The translations under genes were made by a program, and so were the position numbers. DNA of 5,136 bases. It comes from Calditrichia bacterium. Its GTDB lineage: Bacteria; Calditrichota; Calditrichia; RBG-13-44-9; J042. The stretch spans positions 1-5,136 of the forward strand of contig JAUIFT010000274.1 in NCBI GenBank assembly GCA_030430345.1. The letters are read 5' to 3'. Below are positions 1 to 4,738 of this stretch, piece after piece. How positions within the stretch are numbered: position 1 is the stretch's first letter; every line of letters begins with the position of its first letter. The notes beneath the pieces are model-generated. The model was not told the DNA's origin, did not search any database, and worked only from the letters and a program-made list of their open reading frames with translations.

Positions 1-3
1 CAT
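1..3 (-). CDS. Start codon of a divergent gene running off the left edge (product unknown)
   Basis: Read on the minus strand, positions 3 to 1 are ATG. Six bases upstream of it lies a perfect Shine-Dalgarno AAAGGAG (complement of 10-16), and further upstream a near-consensus promoter (29-57). The three signals are correctly ordered and spaced, so a gene very probably starts here and continues outside the window. Nothing of the protein is visible, so no product can be proposed. A divergently transcribed gene at the head of an operon is often its regulator or a functional partner, but that is only a general expectation. Confidence 0.55.
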
Positions 4-33
4 ATTAAACTCCTTTGTTTGAAGGTTTAATAT
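2..33. repeat. 9-bp inverted repeat spanning the divergent -10 box and translation start; possible operator
   Basis: ATATTAAAC at 2-10 is the exact reverse complement of GTTTAATAT at 25-33, with 14 bp between. One arm covers the -10 box of the minus-strand promoter and the other covers the bases between its Shine-Dalgarno and the first two bases of its start codon. The geometry fits an operator for a dimeric repressor. As RNA it could also pair AAGG of the Shine-Dalgarno with CCTT (22-25 complement), but the predicted transcription start at about 22-23 would leave most of that arm untranscribed. Confidence 0.45.
10..16 (-). promoter_or_regulatory. Ribosome-binding site of the divergent gene
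   Basis: The minus strand reads AAAGGAG, then TTTAAT (6 nt), then ATG. This is the main evidence that the ATG at the window edge is a true start. Confidence 0.6.
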
Positions 34-57
34 AAGGTATCGGCCAAAAAGTGTCAA
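29..57 (-). promoter_or_regulatory. Sigma70-type promoter for the divergent gene
   Basis: On the minus strand, positions 57-52 read TTGACA (6/6 to the -35 consensus) and 34-29 read TATATT (5/6 to the -10 consensus), separated by exactly 17 bp. Transcription would begin at about position 22-23, giving a leader of roughly 20 nt that contains the Shine-Dalgarno. The -10 box lies inside the left arm of an inverted repeat (2-33), which suggests repressor control at this promoter. Confidence 0.6.
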
Positions 58-294
58 ACGTTGTTTCCGCGGTCATTTTCCTGGTCGGATGAACTGACAG
101 TTGGTTTTTTTGACGCAAAAAGCTATATTCCTCTGCCTTTTCAGTTAGCTTCTTCACAGAACTTTTCTATCAGACGCTGTATACTTTGCCCCTGGGAATT
201 CATCCGGAACAACATGAGAGAACGAATTACTACCACAGCATGCAGGACTGAAAAGTTGGTTGTTAATGCCACCAGAAAACGCAGGAGAGGATAG
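58..294. other. Non-coding upstream region of the redox cassette, with a weak plus-strand promoter candidate
   Basis: No convincing gene is seen. An open frame beginning at TTG 61 and ending at 294 lacks a ribosome-binding site and has a low-complexity basic tail, so it is treated as chance. The best plus-strand promoter match is TTGGTT (101-106), 17 bp, TATATT (124-129). It has a good -10 box but only three matches at -35, and would leave a leader of about 160 nt before the gene at 295. TATACT at 180-185 is an alternative -10 without a properly spaced -35. The real promoter is not determined. Confidence 0.3.
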
Positions 295-585
295 ATGGTA
301 GCACTTATTGCCACTGCATTATTTTGGATAATCTCGGTTTATGCACTGATAGGGATTGTCTTTGCGATTGTTTTTGTTACCCGCCTGGCCGGTAAAATTG
401 ACAGTGCGGCGAAGGAAGGTACCTGGGGATTCAGATTACTTATTCTCCCCGGTGCTGCCGCTTTTTGGCCGCTCTTGCTCAAGCGGGTATTGAGTGGAAG
501 AAGTGATCCTCCGGAAGAGAAAAACGCCCACCGGGTAGCGGCCTGTCAATTACACTGCGATCCTGCCGGGGAGGTGAGCCAATGA
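295..585 (+). CDS. Small two-helix membrane protein, first gene of the redox cassette
   Basis: A 96-residue protein of unknown function. Two hydrophobic segments, roughly residues 3-29 and 45-65, are joined by a charged loop (KIDSAAKEGTWGFR). The second ends in the motif LPGAAAFWPLLLKR, followed by 'PPEEKNAHR'. I recall a motif of this type (LPG..xxWPLLL.R, then PPxE.NAHR) in small conserved membrane proteins near respiratory or redox genes, but have no named family to offer. The start is supported by AGGAGAGG (283-290) just upstream of ATG. The last four bases overlap the next gene (ATGA), so the two are very likely translationally coupled. It may be an assembly or anchoring subunit for the downstream haem/Rieske protein; this is inferred from position only. 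The tail after residue 80 contains two Cys (CQLHC). Confidence 0.75.
   Translation: MVALIATALFWIISVYALIGIVFAIVFVTRLAGKIDSAAKEGTWGFRLLILPGAAAFWPLLLKRVLSGRSDPPEEKNAHRVAACQLHCDPAGEVSQ
570..577 (+). promoter_or_regulatory. Strong Shine-Dalgarno of the second cassette gene
   Basis: GGAGGTGA lies within the end of the first gene, 4 nt before the ATG at 582. It fixes the start of the second gene and supports the ATGA overlap as a real coupling junction. Confidence 0.7.
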
Positions 586-1091
586 TCCGTCCCTTAAGAA
601 ACCGGCATCGCCGGATGATTACCCTGCTGGCGATCGTTACCTCGCTGATATTTGCCCTGGGTATTCTCGCCAGGAAACCGTTGGCGGTTACCGGACAGGC
701 CGCGGTGATAGAATCGGGGAAATCATTGCCCAACATGATTATTAATACGTCAGACCTCTGGCCAGGCCTGGATATCCACACTCGTATATATGGCGACAAT
801 CACCCGCCATCCCGCTTTATGCTGGCCTTGCATCCCCAGACGTATCTTCAACATCCGGATATTTTGGTTTACTGGCATAATCATCCCCCGGGCAGCGCTA
901 ATACCTTGCCGGATGACGCCTATTTGCTCGGCACACTTTCCGGTACCCATGAGCAAACCTATAATTTTTCGGCAGGAATTGTTTCGCCGAATGCCGGATC
1001 GGTTATCCTGTACAGCCTGGCACATCAGGCGATTGTTGCGGCCGCGGAAATACCGCCCTTAATCAGCGAAGCTGTGGAGGAACAGGAATGA
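582..1091 (+). CDS. Membrane-anchored His-rich periplasmic protein of unknown function
   Basis: A 169-residue protein with a very basic N-terminus (RPLRNRHRR) and one hydrophobic segment at about residues 12-30. This predicts an N-in anchor or uncleaved signal, with the remainder in the periplasm. The soluble part is rich in His: H66, H74, H84, H91, H99 and H101, with H99/H101 in 'VYWHNHPPGSANTLP', followed by 'DDAYLLGTLSG'. Such a cluster could bind a metal or haem, but no family was recognised and the role is unknown. It contains no Cys, so it is not itself an iron-sulfur or c-type cytochrome protein. The gene overlaps both neighbours by 4 bp (ATGA on each side), tying it to the small membrane protein before it and the haem/Rieske fusion after it, so it is probably a stoichiometric partner of that protein. 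Confidence 0.75.
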   Translation: MIRPLRNRHRRMITLLAIVTSLIFALGILARKPLAVTGQAAVIESGKSLPNMIINTSDLWPGLDIHTRIYGDNHPPSRFMLALHPQTYLQHPDILVYWHNHPPGSANTLPDDAYLLGTLSGTHEQTYNFSAGIVSPNAGSVILYSLAHQAIVAAAEIPPLISEAVEEQE

Positions 1092-2125
1092 GTGTAAATT
1101 ATCAGGCAGTTTTATGGAATCGTCAAAAGAAAATATATGACCGGGTGTTGGCAGCCGGGGTCTTGCTTTATCTGCTGCTCTTCATTGTTTTTGGCGCGGT
1201 CATTCATCCCAATGCGACAGCGGAAACGCTCATGATTCGCGGTTTTGGTACTGCTTCGCTGCTTTTGCTGCACATTATTCTCTCCATTGGCCCGCTATGC
1301 CGAATCAATCAACGTTTTCTGCCGCTGTTATATAACCGCCGGCACCTCGGGGTAACCATGTTTATCCTCGCCCTGGCACACGGCATACTTTCGATTATCC
1401 AATTTCACGTGCTTGGCGATACCAATCCCTTCATTAGTATCTTTACCAGTAATCAGGATTATACCAGCCTGAGTAACTTTCCATTTCAGCCGCTGGGATT
1501 GATTGCCCTGGGCATTCTTTTCCTGATGGCCGCAACCAGTCACGATTTCTGGCTGGCGAACCTTACCCCGCCGGTTTGGAAGGCACTGCACATGCTGGTT
1601 TATGTCGCCTACGCCCTGATTATTCTCCATGTTGTGTTGGGTGTATTACAGGCAGAAACACAGCCGCTCCTCGTTATCCTGCTCGCTGCCGGCATGGTCT
1701 GGATCTTTGCCCTGCACCTGGTTGCCGCCAACAAGGAGAAACCGGCAGATATGCAGGTCGCCGAATTACAGGCCGATGGCTACACGGAAGTTTGCGGGGT
1801 CGATGAGATTGCCAATAACCGCGGAAAAATTGTTTTACTTGCTGGAGAACGCGTCGCGGTATTTCGCTATGATGATAAAATTTCGGTGATCTCCAATGTT
1901 TGCCAACATCAAAATGGCCCGTTGGGAGAGGGAAAAATTATTGATGGTCTGGTCACCTGCCCCTGGCATGGCTTTCAATATCGCCCGCAAGACGGTGCTT
2001 CTCCCGCTCCATTCACGGAAAAGATCCCCACTTTTAACGTGAAAGTTATTGATGGCCGGGTTTGGGTAGATCCGCGGCCAAACCTGCCCGGTACTCCGGT
2101 TGAACCGGCCCGGTTTCGGTCGTGA
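1088..2125 (+). CDS. Ferric-reductase-like haem membrane protein fused to a Rieske [2Fe-2S] domain
   Basis: A 345-residue electron-transfer protein. Residues about 19-213 form six hydrophobic segments of the ferric-reductase-like/MsrQ (YedZ) type. Candidate haem b ligands are H62, H98 (in 'LALAHG'), H168 and H181 (in 'WKALHMLVYVAYALIILH'); the 'RRHLG' before helix 3 is also typical. Residues about 230-330 are a Rieske domain with its complete ligand set: C272-x-H274, 16 residues, then C291-P-W-H294. The order suggests electrons pass between the Rieske cluster, on one membrane face, and the intramembrane haem. Unlike eukaryotic ferric reductases and NOX proteins, it has no FAD/NAD(P)H domain, so another protein or a quinol must be the partner. 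The start is supported by GGAGG (1076-1080), 7 nt upstream, and overlaps the preceding stop. The substrate is unknown; the domain calls are firm, the function is not. Confidence 0.9.
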   Translation: MSVNYQAVLWNRQKKIYDRVLAAGVLLYLLLFIVFGAVIHPNATAETLMIRGFGTASLLLLHIILSIGPLCRINQRFLPLLYNRRHLGVTMFILALAHGILSIIQFHVLGDTNPFISIFTSNQDYTSLSNFPFQPLGLIALGILFLMAATSHDFWLANLTPPVWKALHMLVYVAYALIILHVVLGVLQAETQPLLVILLAAGMVWIFALHLVAANKEKPADMQVAELQADGYTEVCGVDEIANNRGKIVLLAGERVAVFRYDDKISVISNVCQHQNGPLGEGKIIDGLVTCPWHGFQYRPQDGASPAPFTEKIPTFNVKVIDGRVWVDPRPNLPGTPVEPARFRS

Positions 2126-2216
2126 CCGGCACAATAGTATAAAGGTGACGGGATACAGTGCTGCAGATACACTGCACGATCTGTGCATCCAAGCTGCATA
2201 AATAGAGGAAACTAGC
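2126..2216 (+). promoter_or_regulatory. 91-bp spacer with short dyads and the ribosome-binding site of the next gene
   Basis: AGAGGAA (2204-2210) sits 6 nt before the ATG at 2217. The spacer also holds a TATAAA-like sequence (2138-2143) without a convincing -35, and short dyads such as GCAC/GTGC around 2174-2186. No T-rich terminator is visible, so the fourth gene is probably co-transcribed with the first three, though a secondary promoter cannot be excluded. Confidence 0.45.
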
Positions 2217-2999
2217 ATGTCTTTAGAGAAAAATGATGAATTTTATGTTGGGTATCATTCCGAAGCGCCGGCCGGAATTGCCGGTTTAACAAAGAAAGTT
2301 GTTATTGGCTTATTTGCCCTGGCAGCCTTTGTTGCCGTGCTGCTGGTTGTTAACCAATCGCCATTTTATCCCAGTCTGTTCGAGTTTGGCACTTATCGCT
2401 CATTTGAAGGTGTCATTCAGGAAAAGCCCTATCCGATCCTGTTAGTAAAACGTCCCGGAGAAGCTGGTAAGCTACCGGGTTTTTCCCAATATTACCTGGT
2501 ATCCTTCGGGAAATTTGGCACCGCAGCAGCGGTCAAGGGGTTGGACGGCCAGCAAGTGACACTGCAAGGCTCCCTGATTTACCGCGATCAACAAACGATG
2601 ATTGAAATTGTTGACGGAAGTATTGAAAAAGTCGATCGCCTTAGCGGTGGCAGCAGCGGATTACCATTAAAAGGTGAAGGGCAAAACCTCGGTAATTTTA
2701 CTTTGACCGGCGAGATTGTCGATTCCAAATGCTTTCTGGGCGTCATGAATCCTGGCAATCTAAAACCGCATAAATCTTGCGCCATCCGCTGCATTAGCGG
2801 CGGCATTCCCCCGGTGTTCGCCGTGCAGGATAAAAACGGTATGACAAACTATTTCCTGCTCGTCTCTGCAAGCGGTCAGCCTGTCAATCAGGATGTGCTG
2901 AATTTAATCGCGGAGCCCCTGAAAATTAATGGGGATGTCTATCAATATGGCAATCTTTTAGTGCTGAAGGCCGACCCCGGTAAATATGAGCTAATGTAA
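2217..2999 (+). CDS. Membrane-anchored protein with a conserved CX15CX3C segment, unknown function
   Basis: A 260-residue protein. Residues 1-26 are hydrophilic, about 27-46 form one transmembrane helix, and the rest is probably exported. The soluble part seems to hold two beta-rich units. The first (about 60-140, 'FEGVIQEKPYPILLV' to 'VTLQGSLIYRD') resembles an OB-like barrel in its strand pattern. The second (about 160-258) starts 'LTGEIVDSKC' and carries C172, H186, C188 and C192, followed by 'SGGIPPVF'. Similar 'GxVVDxxC...H..CA..C...G.P' segments occur, as I recall, in many exported bacterial proteins of unknown role, where the Cys/His residues suggest metal, haem or disulfide chemistry. 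The start has a good ribosome-binding site. Its position after the Rieske fusion suggests it is the periplasmic partner of that protein. A fold search is needed to name the domains. Confidence 0.75.
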   Translation: MSLEKNDEFYVGYHSEAPAGIAGLTKKVVIGLFALAAFVAVLLVVNQSPFYPSLFEFGTYRSFEGVIQEKPYPILLVKRPGEAGKLPGFSQYYLVSFGKFGTAAAVKGLDGQQVTLQGSLIYRDQQTMIEIVDGSIEKVDRLSGGSSGLPLKGEGQNLGNFTLTGEIVDSKCFLGVMNPGNLKPHKSCAIRCISGGIPPVFAVQDKNGMTNYFLLVSASGQPVNQDVLNLIAEPLKINGDVYQYGNLLVLKADPGKYELM

Positions 3000-3001
3000 T
3001 C

Positions 3002-3024
3002 AAAACATCTGCCGATAATGTTTT
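3002..3024 (+). terminator. Weak AT-rich stem-loop just after the cassette
   Basis: AAAACAT (3002-3008) pairs with ATGTTTT (3018-3024) around a 9-nt loop, and the T run 3021-3025 forms the 3' arm. It starts 3 bp after the last stop codon, where a terminator is expected, but the stem is almost all A-T and would be weak. Some read-through to the stronger terminator at 3262-3296 is likely. Confidence 0.35.
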
Positions 3025-3261
3025 TAAAGGCAACAGAAAAGCCTGTTAAACGATATGTGAATTCTATAACTTACACCACTTCCAGTAGCAGAGAGCCGTA
3101 CATCCCCAAACCCGGCGCTACACTTGTTACGAGAATATTGACAGCGTTCTAAGAAATGATTACACACCAACAGTGAGAAAAATATCACTAAAGAGCACAG
3201 GTTTCATAACAGATTAATTTACTTATAATTAAAGACAGCGAAGCCGCCTTAGAATTAAAGA
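3025..3261. other. Non-coding stretch, no recognised feature
   Basis: No open frame with a plausible ribosome-binding site was found on either strand, and no tRNA or known RNA signature was recognised. There is a TTGACA at 3138-3143 but no good -10 box 16-18 bp downstream, and a small AGTGA/TCACT dyad at 3172-3189. The stretch could be the 3' untranslated tail of the cassette mRNA or encode a small RNA ending at the terminator that follows. Confidence 0.35.
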
Positions 3262-3296
3262 AATAATCCAATCATTTGGATTATTGCCTCTTTTTT
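3262..3296 (+). terminator. Rho-independent terminator
   Basis: AATAATCCAA (3262-3271) and TTGGATTATT (3276-3285) form a perfect 10-bp stem with a TCAT loop. GCCTC and then six T (3291-3296) follow. The stem is AT-rich but long, and the T tract is on the plus-strand side. It lies 262 bp beyond the last cassette gene, so it ends either read-through from the cassette or an unannotated small transcript. Confidence 0.65.
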
Positions 3297-3761
3297 GATA
3301 TTATATTTATCTAAGAGAGGGCACCAAAACTACTTCTTTCTTGGAGTTAATTTAGACAAAGCATTCAAACTTACTGAATCGGGAATAGGTAAGCTAGATT
3401 GTAGTGCTGTGAGGGCAGCATCTAATTCGAGCGAATGCATCGGATTTTGTTTTCTGTTTTGACAGTGACGACGGATTGGATCGGCAATCAGTTTAACTTA
3501 TTTATTCCGGAGGGTTTTCTTTATGATAACCCAGGCTGGTGCCCAGCCCATTCCGAAATAGAACTTGTAGCAAAAATTTTCGTGTAAATTGTTTTAGCAT
3601 GACATTATTGTTCGCCTTAATTAATACTGTGGAGGTATTAAGCGACAACAGTAATTAAAAGTACACTGTCCTATGGAGCCGTACCATCTGTTATCTCATT
3701 TGATGTCAGATTGAGAGGCTCTGCTTACTCATTTATTAACCAAACAGGGAAGGTAAATCAA
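3297..3761 (+). other. Long AT-rich leader region of the AP2-like gene with several inverted repeats
   Basis: About 465 bp without a protein gene. Several dyads are visible on the plus strand: TAGA/TCTA enclosing TGCTG/CAGCA (3395-3424); GGGTT/AACCC (3512-3532) followed by GGCTGG/CCAGCC (3534-3548); TTAATAC/GTATTAA (3621-3641, 7-bp stem and 7-nt loop); and nested GAGCC/GGCTC with ATCTG/CAGAT (3676-3721). No known riboswitch was recognised and no convincing promoter could be fixed. It may be a long structured 5' leader, a small RNA, or decayed sequence; the pairing alone cannot decide. Confidence 0.35.
3523..3561 (+). CDS. Possible 12-codon leader peptide ORF upstream of the AP2-like gene
   Basis: ATG at 3523 opens a 12-residue frame (MITQAGAQPIPK) ending at TAG 3559-3561. 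GGAGGG (3509-3514) lies 8 nt upstream, a better ribosome-binding site than most in the window. GGGTT of that site can pair with AACCC at 3528-3532, and the next bases form a 6-bp GGCTGG/CCAGCC hairpin, so initiation could be regulated by folding. The next gene starts 200 bp downstream, too far for simple coupling. The peptide has no run of one amino acid typical of attenuators. It may be chance. Confidence 0.25.
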   Translation: MITQAGAQPIPK

Positions 3762-4298
3762 ATGAGAAACCCATTCAACGGCAAGAATCCTTTCGAGGAT
3801 CTTGAACTGTTCGATAAGAAGAAGTCTAATGGTCGAACGCAGAAGTCGAAAGTGTCCTATAAGGGCATATCCCGGATCGATTCCGAACATAACCATACCC
3901 ATGGTTGGTATGTACGGATTCGCCAGAACGGGAAAGTTAAATCCAAATTTTTCAGCGATCGTAAATACGGTGGCATTGTAAAGGCTTTGATGAAGGCACG
4001 CCGCCATTATCGTAAAGAGATGCAAAACGTGTTTACGGAAACGCTGGGAGAAGCGCCGGAAAAAATCCCGAATCGCGTCATTGTCACCAAAAACAAGAAT
4101 AACAACACCGGCATTATTGGTGTACAGCGCATCGAACGGGAAAATCCCGGCGGCTCTACTTATCGGGCATTTCGGGTTTGCTGGACTGATCCGAACGGTA
4201 AAGCAAAAACGAAATTTTTCTCGATTAACAAGTTGGGAGAAGAAGCCGCATTTGCGCAGGCTTGCGAATATCGCAAAGAGAAATTATTGAGTGAGTAA
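3762..4298 (+). CDS. Protein with two tandem AP2/ERF-like DNA-binding repeats
   Basis: A 178-residue, strongly basic, soluble protein. Repeat 1 is at about residues 33-87: 'YKGISRID', 'GWYVRIRQNGKVKSKFF', then a helix 'KALMKARRHYRKEM'. Repeat 2 is at about 118-176: 'IIGVQRI', 'YRAFRVCWTDPNGKAKTKFF', then 'EEAAFAQACEYRKEKL'. Each has the AP2/ERF layout of three beta-strands (G-[IV]-xR, W/R-V-rich strand, FF turn) packed on a C-terminal helix, a fold that binds DNA through its sheet. Bacterial AP2 domains are often attached to HNH homing nucleases or integrases; none is present here, so a transcription-factor-like or nucleoid role is more likely. I chose ATG 3762 because AGGGAAGG (3746-3753) lies 8 nt before it; the longer frame from TTG 3711 has no such site. 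It stands alone between two long non-coding regions, and its target is unknown. Confidence 0.75.
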   Translation: MRNPFNGKNPFEDLELFDKKKSNGRTQKSKVSYKGISRIDSEHNHTHGWYVRIRQNGKVKSKFFSDRKYGGIVKALMKARRHYRKEMQNVFTETLGEAPEKIPNRVIVTKNKNNNTGIIGVQRIERENPGGSTYRAFRVCWTDPNGKAKTKFFSINKLGEEAAFAQACEYRKEKLLSE

Positions 4299-4328
4299 TT
4301 CTCTAGCCTCAATTTTATGACTTTTTGA

Positions 4329-4351
4329 CCGGCAGCTACTTGAATTGCCGG
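4329..4351 (+). repeat. Stem-loop 1 downstream of the AP2-like gene
   Basis: CCGGCA (4329-4334) pairs with TGCCGG (4346-4351) across an 11-nt loop. It begins 30 bp after the AP2-like stop and might act in termination or mRNA stability, but no T tract follows. Confidence 0.45.
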
Positions 4352-4358
4352 AGAGATA

Positions 4359-4384
4359 ATTTGCGTTTCGGGCTTTTCGCAAAT
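4359..4384 (+). repeat. Stem-loop 2
   Basis: ATTTGCG (4359-4365) pairs perfectly with CGCAAAT (4378-4384) across a 12-nt loop. No T tract follows on either strand, so it is not an ordinary terminator. Confidence 0.45.
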
Positions 4385-4405
4385 ATCCATTGATGTTTCA
4401 AACAC

Positions 4406-4428
4406 GCTGGGCCGTATTACGGTCCAGC
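4406..4428 (+). repeat. Stem-loop 3, strongest of the cluster, possible imperfect terminator
   Basis: GCTGGGCCG (4406-4414) pairs with CGGTCCAGC (4420-4428) as a 9-bp GC-rich stem with one G-U pair and a TATTA loop. ATGGCGTATTTTAAT follows, with only a short T run beginning 9 bases after the stem, so termination is possible but not clear. Confidence 0.45.
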
Positions 4429-4471
4429 ATGGCGTATTTTAATCCCCAAAATTTAAGGCCTTTTTCCGCAA

Positions 4472-4490
4472 GCAGCTATTTATTAGCTGC
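4472..4490 (+). repeat. Stem-loop 4
   Basis: GCAGCTA (4472-4478) pairs perfectly with TAGCTGC (4484-4490) across a TTTAT loop. It follows the poly-T stretch 4461-4465 and is not followed by one. Confidence 0.45.
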
Positions 4491-4496
4491 CCAGGG

Positions 4497-4553
4497 CGAT
4501 ATATTCGATATTGCTGCAGGGTGACGTGTTTCCGGTGAGATGACCGATATATT
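4497..4553. repeat. Direct repeat CGATATATT, two copies
   Basis: CGATATATT occurs at 4497-4505 and again at 4545-4553, a 48-bp period. A related CGATATTG lies between them (4506-4513). It could be a pair of protein-binding sites upstream of accD, but short AT-rich repeats of this size also arise by chance. Confidence 0.3.
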
Positions 4554-4630
4554 AACGACATTTTCTTACCATTAACTGCATTACCCTTTCTGGTAGCTTC
4601 ATAAATTTTTTAAATCTTGCAATTCCAGCC

Positions 4631-4650
4631 CTGTACTATTAATAGTACAG
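4631..4650. promoter_or_regulatory. Perfect 20-bp palindrome, probable operator upstream of accD
   Basis: CTGTACTATTAATAGTACAG is identical to its own reverse complement over all 20 bases. It ends one base before a TATAAT box (4652-4657), so it occupies the -35/spacer region of that promoter. A dimeric regulator bound here would compete with or reposition RNA polymerase. Fatty-acid genes are commonly controlled by such repressors; the half-site shares AGTAC/GTACT with the Firmicutes FapR operator, but the arrangement differs and no homology is claimed. Confidence 0.55.
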
Positions 4651-4651
4651 C

Positions 4652-4657
4652 TATAAT
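4652..4657 (+). promoter_or_regulatory. -10 box of the likely accD promoter
   Basis: A perfect TATAAT. No good -35 hexamer lies 16-18 bp upstream, since those bases belong to the palindrome. Transcription would begin near 4664, giving a leader of about 75 nt that is T-rich. The missing -35 suggests a regulated or activator-dependent promoter. Confidence 0.5.
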
Positions 4658-4724
4658 GACTTATTTTTGTTTTGCTTTTTGATATCTAGATGTTCTATCT
4701 TTTGTCTCACTTAATTTTTCATAC

Positions 4725-4729
4725 GGGAG
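4725..4729 (+). promoter_or_regulatory. Ribosome-binding site of accD
   Basis: GGGAG lies 9 nt before the ATG at 4739 and supports this start, which also matches the family's usual N-terminus. Confidence 0.6.
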
Positions 4730-4738
4730 CATTTTAGC

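Noticed and set aside
1..33. RNA thermometer-like hairpin hiding the Shine-Dalgarno and AUG of the divergent gene
   Set aside because: The pairing is possible on paper, but the near-perfect promoter at 29-57 puts the transcription start at about 22-23, so most of the 5' arm would not be transcribed. A DNA operator is the simpler reading.
61..294. 77-residue plus-strand open frame starting at TTG
   Set aside because: It has a rare start, no ribosome-binding site, no recognisable domain or membrane pattern, and a composition typical of chance translation. It also covers the space where the cassette promoter should lie.
479..799. Minus-strand open frame across the first two cassette genes
   Set aside because: It lies antisense to two genes with strong ribosome-binding sites and membrane-protein features, and its product shows no recognisable domain.
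1088..2125. Naming the fusion protein msrQ or a nitrate/arsenite oxidase subunit
   Set aside because: The helix and His pattern is MsrQ-like, but the Rieske extension is not part of MsrQ and no MsrP is visible. No large molybdenum subunit is present, so a specific name would overstate the evidence.
1835..2218. Minus-strand frame opposite the Rieske domain
   Set aside because: It is a shadow of the conserved Rieske coding sequence; no domain and no supported start.
3711..3761. Longer N-terminus for the AP2-like protein from TTG 3711
   Set aside because: There is no ribosome-binding site before 3711, whereas AGGGAAGG precedes ATG 3762 at proper spacing. The extra 17 residues also overlap an inverted repeat.
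3000..3761. tRNA, CRISPR array or insertion sequence in the large gap
   Set aside because: I saw no tRNA arm pattern, no regularly spaced repeats, and no transposase fragment or terminal inverted repeats with a target duplication.
4160..4405. Minus-strand frame overlapping the second AP2-like repeat
   Set aside because: It is antisense to a recognisable domain, has no ribosome-binding site, and its upstream part runs through the stem-loop region.
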